30,467 bases of DNA from Chitinophagales bacterium (lineage in GTDB: Bacteria; Bacteroidota; Bacteroidia; Chitinophagales; Saprospiraceae). Of the stretch, positions 16,432 to 24,181 are shown in pieces. Both the position numbers and the translations under genes were made by a program. Each line of letters opens with the position of its first letter. Within the stretch, counting starts at the first letter, position 1. The notes under the pieces are model-generated. The model worked only from the letters and a program-made list of their open reading frames with translations, did no database searches and had not been told where the DNA came from. The DNA is taken from positions 1 through 30,467 of the forward strand of contig JAAFHO010000005.1 of assembly GCA_013297575.1 (NCBI GenBank), written 5' to 3'.

Positions 16432-16498
16432 GTCATACTTTCCCCAAATTTCCCGCCCGTAGGGCTGCTACCGGCGATAAAATGGGGGGAAGTATGAC
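16432..16498 (-). repeat. 67-bp imperfect palindrome between two minus-strand genes
   Basis: The ends GTCATACTT (16432-16440) and AAGTATGAC (16490-16498) are perfect inverted repeats, extended by CCCC and GGGG after one mismatch. An inner stem, CGCC-G-GTAG paired with CTAC-G-GGCG, closes a five-base loop. It lies after the stop of the small RiPP-like gene and before the Gfo/Idh gene, so it could end or stabilise the small transcript. The apex GTAGCAGCCCTACGG resembles that of the palindrome at 24021-24057. Confidence 0.6.
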
Positions 16499-16548
16499 AA
16501 AAAGAATTGGCAAAAATAGGAATAAATTTGATTTATGGCGTATTAAAG

Positions 16549-16737
16549 TTATCCCATACCGCAAGCAGCGCAACCAAAACCAGGAGTGGTTGTTTTTTCT
16601 GTAGGGATATTACATTTTTCCTTTATTTCGGTCTTCTTTTCTTGGTAGTTTTCCTCAATTTTGGTACAAGAACTACCTGCTACGCCAACAGTAACAGCGA
16701 CAGCAATAACTTGGAGTAATGATTTTGATAATTTCAT
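16549..16737 (-). CDS. Small peptide with C-terminal CAACGMG, candidate precursor of an MNIO (DUF692)-type RiPP
   Basis: A 62-residue peptide. The N-terminus MKLSKSLLQVIAVAVTVG is a hydrophobic leader, followed by AGSSC (cysteine 24, lipobox-like), a charged linker (26-41) and a C-terminal segment with Cys42, Cys56 and Cys59 ending GFGCAACGMG. From memory, short Bacteroidota peptides with this leader and a conserved C-terminal C-x-x-CGMG are described as chryseobasin-related substrates of MNIO (DUF692) enzymes, which modify cysteines. That match is recalled, not searched. No DUF692 gene lies in the window, so the enzyme would act in trans. A plain small lipoprotein is the alternative. It is a single gene, divergent from the exonuclease gene. 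Confidence 0.7.
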   Translation of the reverse strand: MKLSKSLLQVIAVAVTVGVAGSSCTKIEENYQEKKTEIKEKCNIPTEKTTTPGFGCAACGMG

Positions 16738-16821
16738 AGTAATGAATGGTTATGATGTGAAAAATAGTGATTCATAATAGTTAACGTAGTTTTCAGGCGG
16801 ATGGTTGGTTGTTCTTATGAA

Positions 16822-16855
16822 AACTTTTTGTGTTTTTACAAGAACTTTTTGTGTT
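16822..16855. repeat. 13-bp direct repeat in a divergent promoter region
   Basis: AACTTTTTGTGTT occurs at 16822-16834 and 16843-16855, 21 bp apart, in the 189-bp gap between the RiPP-like peptide gene and the exonuclease gene. Apart from these repeats and the promoter at 16848-16881, the gap shows nothing else. Confidence 0.5.
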
Positions 16856-16881
16856 AATTTTAAAAAATTACTTTACCTTTA
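16848..16881 (+). promoter_or_regulatory. Candidate promoter of the exonuclease-GIY-YIG gene
   Basis: TTTG (16848-16851), a 22-nt spacer and TACCTTTA (16874-16881, one difference from TAnnTTTG). The -33 box overlaps the second direct repeat. The transcript would start near 16888, where a four-codon open frame (ATG AAG AAA CGT TGA, 16888-16902) begins, 24 bp before the GTG start of the main gene. Confidence 0.4.
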
Positions 16882-16926
16882 CACCCAATGAAGAAACGTT
16901 GATCAAAAATCAAAAAAAAGAGCAGG

Positions 16927-18318
16927 GTGTTTACAATTATTGATGTAGAAACTACAGGTGGTTCGGCACAATTTGAGCGCATCACCGAGATTGCTATCGT
17001 ACGCCACGACGGGGAACGTGTAGTGGATACTTTTAGTACCCTGCTCAATCCCGAACGCCCCATTCCCTGGAATATTACGCAGCTTACAGGTATCACTAAT
17101 GATATGGTAGCTCATGCGCCCAAATTTTATGAAGTGGCCAAAAAGATTGTCGAAATGACAGAAGATGCCGTGTTTGTAGCACATAATGCCACATTTGACT
17201 ATAATTTTATTAAAGAAGAATTTGCTCGATTGGGTTATCCTTTTTCACGAAAATTACTTTGTACCGTGCGTATGTCGCGGAAAGCTTTTCCAGGATTAAA
17301 TAGTTATAGCCTAAGTAATTTAAAACGCCATTTCGGGATTCATGCCGATAAAAGCCACCGCGCATTGGACGATACCTTGGCTACGGTAGAGATTTTTGAA
17401 AAGATATTGGCCGAACAAAACGGCGAGCGATTAAAATCCTTTATTAATCAAGGTATCCAAGCCACTAAGTTGCCACAGTCAATAACGATGGAGCGATTGA
17501 ATGAGGCACCTGATGCCTGTGGTGTTTATTACCTTTATGATGAAGACAAGAATGTGATTTATGTCGGCAAAAGCCTCAATATTAGGAAACGATTAATGGA
17601 ACACTTTGCCGATCAAACACCAAAAGGCGAAAAAATGCGGACAGGTGTTGCTGATTTTAGTTTTGAAATTACGGGTAGTGAGTTGGTAGCACTTTTGCTT
17701 GAAAGTAGCGAAATCAAGCGCATTCAGCCGCGTATCAACCGTGCACAACGTATTAAAAACTATACAGGCGCGATTTATACTTATACCGACCAACGCGGAT
17801 ATCGATGCTTGGCGGTGGGTAAACGTGCATCGACCAAAAACAAAGAACTAGAACTGGTAGCGGATTATCCAAAATTAGACCATGCCAAAAATCATTTGGA
17901 AAGTATTCGCCGGCAATTCGAGCTATGTAGCAGGTTGTGTAACCTAGATTTTGGAGAGCAAGCCTGTTTTTATTATAATATTAAGCAATGTAGAGGTGCT
18001 TGTGTAAAAGAGGAAACAGTAGAGGCGTACAATGAGCGGGTTGATCTGGCACTTACCCAAGCGCGACGAAGATTGACTGGGACATATATCATTATGGAGA
18101 AAGGGCGTACACCAGGAGAAAAAGCGATTGTTGTGGTGGAAAACGGACAGTATCGCGGGTATGCTTTTATCGCTGATGATATCACTATAATGACGACCGA
18201 AGAGATACTTGAATCACCTGTGACTACTACAGGACATGATCCTGAGGCACCGCGCATTATCCATGGTTATATGGAAAGCAGTTCGCGTATAAAGCCAAAA
18301 GTAATGCGGTTATCTTGA
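16927..18318 (+). CDS. DEDDh exonuclease-GIY-YIG endonuclease fusion (UvrC/Cho-like)
   Basis: A 463-residue two-domain nuclease, likely in DNA repair. Residues 1-165 are a DnaQ-type 3'-5' exonuclease with a full catalytic set: D6 and E8 in IIDVETTGG, D91 in HNATFDYNF, H144 and D149 in KSHRALDDTLAT. Residues about 195-275 are a GIY-YIG domain with GVYYLYDED, VIYVGKS (210-216) and RKRLMEHF, related to the N-terminal nuclease of UvrC and to Cho. A region with clustered cysteines (LCSRLCNL about 336-343, CFYYNIKQCRGAC) follows, as in Cho-like proteins. This fusion is known in several bacterial phyla. The start is GTG 16927: an in-frame TGA at 16900-16902 blocks extension and no ATG lies in between. 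Confidence 0.92.
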   Translation: MFTIIDVETTGGSAQFERITEIAIVRHDGERVVDTFSTLLNPERPIPWNITQLTGITNDMVAHAPKFYEVAKKIVEMTEDAVFVAHNATFDYNFIKEEFARLGYPFSRKLLCTVRMSRKAFPGLNSYSLSNLKRHFGIHADKSHRALDDTLATVEIFEKILAEQNGERLKSFINQGIQATKLPQSITMERLNEAPDACGVYYLYDEDKNVIYVGKSLNIRKRLMEHFADQTPKGEKMRTGVADFSFEITGSELVALLLESSEIKRIQPRINRAQRIKNYTGAIYTYTDQRGYRCLAVGKRASTKNKELELVADYPKLDHAKNHLESIRRQFELCSRLCNLDFGEQACFYYNIKQCRGACVKEETVEAYNERVDLALTQARRRLTGTYIIMEKGRTPGEKAIVVVENGQYRGYAFIADDITIMTTEEILESPVTTTGHDPEAPRIIHGYMESSSRIKPKVMRLS

Positions 18319-18343
18319 ATATATGGCAATGCCGCTATTGGGT

Positions 18344-19693
18344 TTATGATGAATACGGTTTTATATAAAAGCGTTTAGTACCAAACAATTCTAACCCTAT
18401 TACTAATAATACCAACAAGTACTCTGCGGCAATCCAGCCCCATTGCTCTGCTCTTCCGCCGCCAATATAATGACTATAAGAAAAAAACGCCGTGTAAGTC
18501 CACACAAGAGGAAACCAATACCCCGTGCCAATACTGCACACAAAAGGTACCAAAATATACCACGGATGTACCGTAGTTGCATTGAATAAATAAATAGTCG
18601 AGATAAATAATAAGGATTTTTGTAGGTCAATCGGTTGTTTAATAGGGTTTTTCCACAATTTCCAACCAAAATAAAAAGCAGCCACTACCGTATAAAAAGC
18701 CAGTGCTGGACTAATATTCCTCCCCTCATACCAACCTGTAAACCAAGGTGAAATATGCGCAAGTACATAATAAACAGACGCATTAAATTCAAATTTCTGA
18801 AAATACAACTGTAGGCTGCCACCCATATTTCGCAATACTTCCCAATCGGCCAAAGGCGCAAACATCACCACAAGGGATACACCAAATACAACTATAAACA
18901 GCATCCCTCGTCGTATGCCTAGCCAGCCTATAGCAACGGGAACCAACAGCAATGGCAATAACTTTACGGCTACACCTGCCGCCCAAGACATACCTGAAAA
19001 AATTGTTTTTCCCTGCCACAAGTAATACATACCCAACATTACAAAACCCATCATCATTCCTTCAAAATGACAATTCCCTATCGTTTCCAACAGCAATAAT
19101 GGGTTAAATGCATAGAGCGCAAGTCCAAAATTACATTCTTGGGCAGCCGTTTGTTGTAACCATCGGTATAAAATCCATAAACTAAATACTTCACCGAGTA
19201 AAAGAAATACCTTTAAACAAAAAACGCCCACTGGCAAATTGCCCTGAGCAATCCAAGCGGCTATTCTAAAAAAGAACTGACCAGTGGGTGGATAAATCGT
19301 ATGATAATCTGGCGAATTGAGCAAGGATAGCCATTTTGCATCTATCCCAGGCACTTGAAAATGCGCCATAATATACCTCGGCGTATGAGCAAATGGGTGA
19401 ATACCGTGGTTCCATAAGTGCCCATCCCAAAGAAACCTATAACAATCGTCGGACAAACGAGGCAATCCAAACAATAAAGCAATACGGATGGTAATACCTG
19501 CGATAAGAATAGATTGTGGCGAAAAAACGGATGACTGCACCGTGCGCAAGATACCCAAATAGAGGACAAAAAGCAGGCTATAACCCGCTAATAATGCACC
19601 AAACACATTCCGATCCAATAGCCCATTAAACGCAACTATGCCTACGAAAAAGAGGGAAAATAATAAATAACCTACATAGGGCTTTGTATGCAT
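18344..19693 (-). CDS. Multi-pass GT-C glycosyltransferase (GT87/mannosyltransferase-like)
   Basis: A 449-residue inner-membrane protein with about eleven hydrophobic segments. Between the first segments lies the acidic loop motif SDDCYRFLWDG (81-91), which matches the catalytic-aspartate loop of GT-C enzymes using polyprenyl-phosphate sugars, then YPPTGQ (134-139), CHFEGMMMGFVMLG and VKLLPLLLVP, all typical of the DUF2029/GT87 and MptB-like mannosyltransferases. It would transfer a sugar, perhaps mannose, from a lipid-linked donor on the periplasmic side. It starts 3 bp after the aquaporin stop and is the last gene of the run beginning with inositol-3-phosphate synthase, which suggests a lipid acceptor. 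Donor and acceptor are inference. It is convergent with the exonuclease gene, 25 bp apart. Confidence 0.85.
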   Translation of the reverse strand: MHTKPYVGYLLFSLFFVGIVAFNGLLDRNVFGALLAGYSLLFVLYLGILRTVQSSVFSPQSILIAGITIRIALLFGLPRLSDDCYRFLWDGHLWNHGIHPFAHTPRYIMAHFQVPGIDAKWLSLLNSPDYHTIYPPTGQFFFRIAAWIAQGNLPVGVFCLKVFLLLGEVFSLWILYRWLQQTAAQECNFGLALYAFNPLLLLETIGNCHFEGMMMGFVMLGMYYLWQGKTIFSGMSWAAGVAVKLLPLLLVPVAIGWLGIRRGMLFIVVFGVSLVVMFAPLADWEVLRNMGGSLQLYFQKFEFNASVYYVLAHISPWFTGWYEGRNISPALAFYTVVAAFYFGWKLWKNPIKQPIDLQKSLLFISTIYLFNATTVHPWYILVPFVCSIGTGYWFPLVWTYTAFFSYSHYIGGGRAEQWGWIAAEYLLVLLVIGLELFGTKRFYIKPYSS

Positions 19694-19696
19694 AAC

Positions 19697-20317
19697 TTAG
19701 TCTTCTTGCGCTTCCAATAGTGTAAATACTGTACTCGCCGCGCCCGCACCCAAAAATGTGGCTACTACATACAACCAAACATCACCCCAAGCAATTTTGC
19801 CCGAAATAGCCATACCCAACGCGACAGCAGGATTAAACACCGCACCGGATACTTCTCCCAACGTAACAGACAGGGCTGTTACCATAAGGCCAATAGCTGC
19901 TCCATAGTACATATTACCTGCCGCTCTTGCAGGTAATGTAACATTCAGAAAAACATAGGCCAACGCAAAAGCACCTACAAACTCTGCTACCAAAGCCGCC
20001 ATCGTATGATTAGTGCGCATACTCATATCCATACCGGCTACGGCAGTCAATAAAAACCCACTAATTGCAGCGGCAAATGCTGCTCCTACTACCTGGGCTA
20101 CCACATACAACGGAAATTCGTCGCGGGTAATCTTGTTTTGTAGCAGCATTATAAAAGTAATGGCGGGATTGTAGTGCGCACCTGAAATACGCATACCGCT
20201 ATACGTTAATGCCATCAATAAAAAACCAACAGCGAGTGGTGACAATACACCACTCGCCATTAAGATAGACAACATTAGAAAAAAGGTACAAATACCCTCT
20301 GTAATAATTTTTTTCAT
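19697..20317 (-). CDS. Aquaporin/MIP-family channel with unusual second NPA motif
   Basis: A 206-residue membrane channel with six predicted helices and both half-helix loops: SGAHYNPAITF with NPA at 50-52, and SGAVFNPAVAL with NPA at 162-164. It would pass water or a small neutral solute. It is shorter than AqpZ or GlpF (about 230-280). In classical aquaporins and glycerol channels the second NPA is followed by arginine, part of the selectivity filter; here it is valine (165). I start it at ATG 20317 (MKKIITEG), 8 bp after the stop of the secreted protein gene, rather than at an in-frame upstream start that would overlap that gene. It lies 3 bp ahead of the GT-C gene, a translationally coupled arrangement. 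Confidence 0.9.
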   Translation of the reverse strand: MKKIITEGICTFFLMLSILMASGVLSPLAVGFLLMALTYSGMRISGAHYNPAITFIMLLQNKITRDEFPLYVVAQVVGAAFAAAISGFLLTAVAGMDMSMRTNHTMAALVAEFVGAFALAYVFLNVTLPARAAGNMYYGAAIGLMVTALSVTLGEVSGAVFNPAVALGMAISGKIAWGDVWLYVVATFLGAGAASTVFTLLEAQED

Positions 20318-20325
20318 GTAATTTT

Positions 20326-22257
20326 TTAATGTCGCACCGTCTTCCCTGTAGCGACGGTTGCTCCAGCAATCAAACGCCAACTGTACGAACCCCGAGTGGT
20401 CGTGCTTAAGTCAACATTAAATACTTGGTAACCAGCCTGGAAAGAACGGTTTTCTTCATATATTGCTCGTCCTGCGGCATCAAATACTTGTAAACGAACG
20501 GTTTCGTCTTTATCTAACAGCAATGGCCACGCCAATTGCCCACTAAATGGATTGGGATAAGGCTGATATACCGTAGTGGCATTTTCGTCCTGTGTTACTG
20601 GTGCAAATTGGAATGCCACAGGACGCACTTGTACTGCGCTTGTAATCGCTTCAACTGGTGCATTCGGGTCGCTTTCTAGTAATTGTGACAGCCATCCTGC
20701 TTGTTGTGCTTTCAGAGTGATTTGGGCAATGTGCTCACCCGCATGATACGCACGCATGACACCGAGGTTATCGTCCATCCAAAGCATACGCACGCCTCCG
20801 TTGGGCTGTAGCGCATACGCCTCCTCTGGCAGTCCTTCTACCCCAGTAATAGTGGCTGAGTTCCGAGGCTGAATGGCCAATTGCCAAGCGGTAAGATCGA
20901 CCGATTCAGAAAGAGCAATGGGTACAGTTACTTGCTCGCCAGCATTTATCCAGCGATCTTTGGTTGTCATCAAAAGTGTAGGGCCATTGCGTTCTTCCAA
21001 TATTTCGCCTGTAAGCGATGCTGTTCGGTCAATATCAGCGGATTTAATACCAATCCAGTTGAAACCACTTCTGGTCACCACGCCGCTTAAGTTGTTTAAT
21101 GGTACCATAAATGTATCTTTCACCGCTGCAAAATTGATCAACTGGGAAGGATCTGCAACAGGGCGTATAAATTGCCAAGCAGGCACTGCGGGGAAAGTAT
21201 CTTTTGTACCCAAAATTGTTTTACGTATCTCCACAATGTCAAAAGTAGTCACTGTTTGCGAACGGTTCACATCAGCGGCCAGTACTTGATAGATCGTAGT
21301 CATTGGCTCCAAATTAAGGATATGCCGACTAATCAGCACCAAATCGTAAGCCGTTACGCCGTTGGTGAGTACGTCTGTACGTGCTGCTCTAAGACGAACA
21401 GTACCATTAAGACCTGCGGGAAGCCCTGAAATGGGCATAGTAAAACAGGAATCCAGTGAAGTTACTACTTCTTGTTTATTAACATTGGCAACACCGGTAC
21501 CCGATCCTTGAACTAAGGCATGTACTCGGTAAGTATTTAATTTAGTATTGGTAGAAGTGCGTGCGCAACCTTTAATCGTCAAATCCGTAGTCTGTATGCA
21601 CGGGCAAAAATTGGAATTATCCTGTACCAGCACATAATTGGCGCATTGATTGATATTGCCAACAGCATCTTTTATCCACATTTCCACAATATTGGTACCA
21701 TTATCGCAAAGATGATAACTAACAGTATCGTGCGGAGGGAATCCGGTACCCATCCCTGCTTTGCGAAGTCCATACACCAATTGGTTGGAAGGCGTACAAT
21801 TATCCGTAGCAGTAAGTACAAACTGTTGTGCACTTACAGTCATGGAGCAATTGTTGTCTAAACTTTGGGTAATACCATTGCGGCAAATCAGATTAGGTGC
21901 CTGACAATCTTTTACGGAGATGACCTGATTGCAAGTGGCTACATGACCACAGTTGGAGGTAGCCCGCCAAGAAATTCGACTTAGCCCAATTGGGAAGTTT
22001 TGGGTAACGGTATCGCCCATATCTTGTATCTCAAAAGTGCCATTGTTGCCAAAATCCACTTTATAGGTAAAATTGACATTTTGGTTAAAACAAGTCGTAC
22101 TCGCATCCAACCAAATAGAGGCAGTAGCGGATGTACAACTGTTAAATGGCATACAAACTGGAAATTCAGTACAGTTATTGATGGTGATGCCTTGTGCTTT
22201 TATACCAATAGTAATTAAGCAAAAAATCCCTACAATAAGAATGTGAAAGTGTTTCAT
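20326..22257 (-). CDS. Secreted protein with dockerin-like repeat and T9SS type A sorting domain
   Basis: A 643-residue exported protein. A signal peptide covers about 1-22 (IVGIFCLITIGIKAQG). Residues 25-220 are cysteine-rich HYR/PKD-like beta domains (for example RISWRATSNCGHVATC and QAPNLICRNG). A dockerin-like pair of helices with calcium-loop-like segments is at 294-350 (TNGVTAYDLVLISRHIL and DVNRSQTVTTFDIVEIRKTI). A cohesin-like beta region follows (about 430-530) and the C-terminus (about 563-643) is a T9SS sorting domain: YPNPFSG, VRLQVFDAAGRAIYE, GSYSWRLIAG. Such proteins are carried across the outer membrane by the type IX system and are often anchored to the surface. It lies 17 bp after the PAP2/AUR1-like gene and 8 bp before the aquaporin gene. 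No enzymatic domain is recognised. Confidence 0.88.
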   Translation of the reverse strand: MKHFHILIVGIFCLITIGIKAQGITINNCTEFPVCMPFNSCTSATASIWLDASTTCFNQNVNFTYKVDFGNNGTFEIQDMGDTVTQNFPIGLSRISWRATSNCGHVATCNQVISVKDCQAPNLICRNGITQSLDNNCSMTVSAQQFVLTATDNCTPSNQLVYGLRKAGMGTGFPPHDTVSYHLCDNGTNIVEMWIKDAVGNINQCANYVLVQDNSNFCPCIQTTDLTIKGCARTSTNTKLNTYRVHALVQGSGTGVANVNKQEVVTSLDSCFTMPISGLPAGLNGTVRLRAARTDVLTNGVTAYDLVLISRHILNLEPMTTIYQVLAADVNRSQTVTTFDIVEIRKTILGTKDTFPAVPAWQFIRPVADPSQLINFAAVKDTFMVPLNNLSGVVTRSGFNWIGIKSADIDRTASLTGEILEERNGPTLLMTTKDRWINAGEQVTVPIALSESVDLTAWQLAIQPRNSATITGVEGLPEEAYALQPNGGVRMLWMDDNLGVMRAYHAGEHIAQITLKAQQAGWLSQLLESDPNAPVEAITSAVQVRPVAFQFAPVTQDENATTVYQPYPNPFSGQLAWPLLLDKDETVRLQVFDAAGRAIYEENRSFQAGYQVFNVDLSTTTRGSYSWRLIAGATVATGKTVRH

Positions 22258-22274
22258 ATTAAAATCGGAAAAAA

Positions 22275-23159
22275 TTATTTATTAGATTGGATTAAACTAA
22301 ACACCCATCGTGCAAGGATGTAACCTGCTATAGCGGTTAAAATACCCAAGATTACATCAATGACATAATGATGCCTCAAATATACAGCAGAAAACCATAT
22401 TCCAAGCGATAAAAATATAAAAAGTACCGTTGGCCACCGTTGTGGCACTTGTCTAGCATAGAACAATGTAATGAGTGGATAAGCCGAGTGCAGGGAGGGG
22501 ATAGCGGCAAATACATTGGAATTGCGTTGGTACATATTGTGGAAAAAGGGTTTTCCAATCAATTGATCAAAATGTTCCAAACCTGCCGCATTCCGCGCAG
22601 TATCGGGATTAAATACAAACCCGTTGAGTTCTACATACCACGGTGGAGCAGCAGGATACAGGTAGTACAGCACAAATCCTATCAAATTGGTACATAAAAA
22701 TCCATACATAAACTGGCGAAATAAAATCTTATCCCTGAATATCAGCCATGTGCCAAATATGATCGGGACAGGTAGCCACGATAAGTAAAACAGTGCTGTT
22801 ATAATATCTAGTGCCGTCGTGGTACGTGCTGCAAAAAACTCATTTAAGGTTTGTCGACCTGCCTCTGTAGTAATACCAAACCATTGTTTATCAAAGAGAT
22901 ATGGTTCGGCAATATGTACTGGATTAATCTTATAATTGGGGCAAATCCTCAAAGAATCATATACAACCCAGTACAGGATAAGTCCGGCAAAATTATATAC
23001 CCAAATACGGGTTTTATGGGTGGCCAAATAGCAGCTTACCACAGCGATATACATCACATAATGCTCCGGCCGCATCCCTACTAAGTAAACACACCACAAA
23101 AAGTAGGGGATACTCACTAGCAATACATATAGTAGCCGTTTTTGTTGTGCTTGATCCAT
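22275..23159 (-). CDS. PAP2/AUR1-like phosphotransferase, candidate inositol phosphosphingolipid synthase
   Basis: A 294-residue inner-membrane protein with about six helices. The N-terminal half carries VVYDSLRICPNY, a motif shared with the AUR1 inositol-phosphorylceramide synthase group. The PAP2 catalytic motifs are AAIPSLHSAYP (218-228, His224) and the C-terminal RHHYVID (262-268, with His264 and Asp268). The usual first PAP2 motif is not evident, as in AUR1. In the Bacteroides inositol-lipid locus, as I recall it, a protein of this type moves phosphoinositol from phosphatidylinositol to ceramide or dihydroceramide. The neighbouring CDP-alcohol transferase, PgpA-like phosphatase and inositol-3-phosphate synthase support that reading. 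A simple lipid phosphatase remains possible. It starts 43 bp after the CDP-alcohol gene. Confidence 0.85.
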   Translation of the reverse strand: MDQAQQKRLLYVLLVSIPYFLWCVYLVGMRPEHYVMYIAVVSCYLATHKTRIWVYNFAGLILYWVVYDSLRICPNYKINPVHIAEPYLFDKQWFGITTEAGRQTLNEFFAARTTTALDIITALFYLSWLPVPIIFGTWLIFRDKILFRQFMYGFLCTNLIGFVLYYLYPAAPPWYVELNGFVFNPDTARNAAGLEHFDQLIGKPFFHNMYQRNSNVFAAIPSLHSAYPLITLFYARQVPQRWPTVLFIFLSLGIWFSAVYLRHHYVIDVILGILTAIAGYILARWVFSLIQSNK

Positions 23160-23202
23160 AATTTAGTATTGATGAAGTCCTTTTTAAGGTAAAAAATGAC
23201 GG

Positions 23203-23898
23203 CTATCGGCCATTCAGTGCTTGTTTTGAATCTCGCATCCTTTGCATTGCGGTCATATTGGTCAATATAGCCATAATAAAGATGGGAAATGTAAAAACAC
23301 TGATACTTTCAATAAGAGGAAATGCCCAACCTTCGGGCGTATAATGGTAAGGGGCTAAATAATTACGCAAAATAGCACAGAAAATAGCAGAAATACCAAT
23401 CGTCAATACACGTTCGGGGCGTTGCATTAAACCTCCTTTGCACTCAACACCCAATCCTTCGGCGCGGGCGCGCACGTACGAAACCATAATAGAGCCAATC
23501 ATGGCGATAAAGGCAAATAATGCACTGATTGGATAGTGCTCATAGACCAAATAGTAGCAAATACCCAAAAACATAACCAATTCACTATACCGATCAATGA
23601 CGGAATCAAACAACGCTCCATATTTACTCTCTTGGCCACTCACGCGTGCCAGCCTTCCATCAATCATATCGAATAGACCAGCAAAGAGGATCGTTGCACC
23701 ACCCCAACCTACTACGCGTAGGTCTCTGGGCAATGTGATGGCTCCCCAAATAAATATCGTAGCCGCTACAATGTTTAAAAAAAAGCCAATCATTGTAATG
23801 GCGTTCGGGGTAATACCCATACGTGTCAAAAGCCCAATGAACGGCTGTATCACGCGATAGACCAAGGGTTGTCCGAAATCTTTTAGAAAGTTAGCCAT
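23203..23898 (-). CDS. CDP-alcohol phosphatidyltransferase, candidate phosphatidylinositol phosphate synthase
   Basis: A 231-residue inner-membrane enzyme with about six helices. The whole family signature is intact: D77-xx-D80-G81-xx-A84-R85-x8-G94-xxx-D98-xxx-D102 (in DMIDGRLAR and GALFDSVID). It would join CDP-diacylglycerol to an alcohol phosphate and release CMP. In this neighbourhood inositol 3-phosphate is the likely acceptor, giving phosphatidylinositol phosphate, which the nearby PgpA-like phosphatase could convert to phosphatidylinositol. The sequence alone does not exclude glycerol phosphate as acceptor. Start ATG 23898 (MANFLKDFG) gives the normal N-terminal amphipathic helix. It is separated from the GtrA gene by 283 bp holding structured DNA. 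Confidence 0.9.
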   Translation of the reverse strand: MANFLKDFGQPLVYRVIQPFIGLLTRMGITPNAITMIGFFLNIVAATIFIWGAITLPRDLRVVGWGGATILFAGLFDMIDGRLARVSGQESKYGALFDSVIDRYSELVMFLGICYYLVYEHYPISALFAFIAMIGSIMVSYVRARAEGLGVECKGGLMQRPERVLTIGISAIFCAILRNYLAPYHYTPEGWAFPLIESISVFTFPIFIMAILTNMTAMQRMRDSKQALNGR

Positions 23899-23969
23899 AA
23901 GTTGATTTATTCGATTATTTCGATTGCGTTCGGCTACCCGATTGCACTTTTATATATTAGACTTGTTGC

Positions 23970-24057
23970 GCCGAAAGACTGTCTGGTCAAAAATTGATCT
24001 TTTTCGCCTGTTTTTCGGCTATTTTGTAATCCGTAACGCTGCTACGAACTACAAAAT
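23970..24057 (-). repeat. Structured intergenic element with a 15-bp palindrome
   Basis: The gap 23899-24181 (283 bp) holds no gene. It contains an outer pair GCCGAAA (23970-23976) and TTTCGGC (24013-24019), and next to it a compact palindrome at 24021-24057, ATTTTGTA...TACAAAAT, with a 7-nt loop. On the minus-strand RNA the two mismatches of this 15-bp stem become G-U pairs, so the fold is better as RNA from the operon strand. It may be a processing or attenuation site inside the inositol-lipid transcript. Confidence 0.55.
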
Positions 24058-24181
24058 GAGTCTCAATCAGTCAAAAAATCTCTAATTTTATGCCTCAGAC
24101 GCTCCCGCCGCAACAAGTCTATGGATGGATACACCTTTCCCCTAATGTCCCATGAGATTTTACGAAAATTGAACATCTTAT

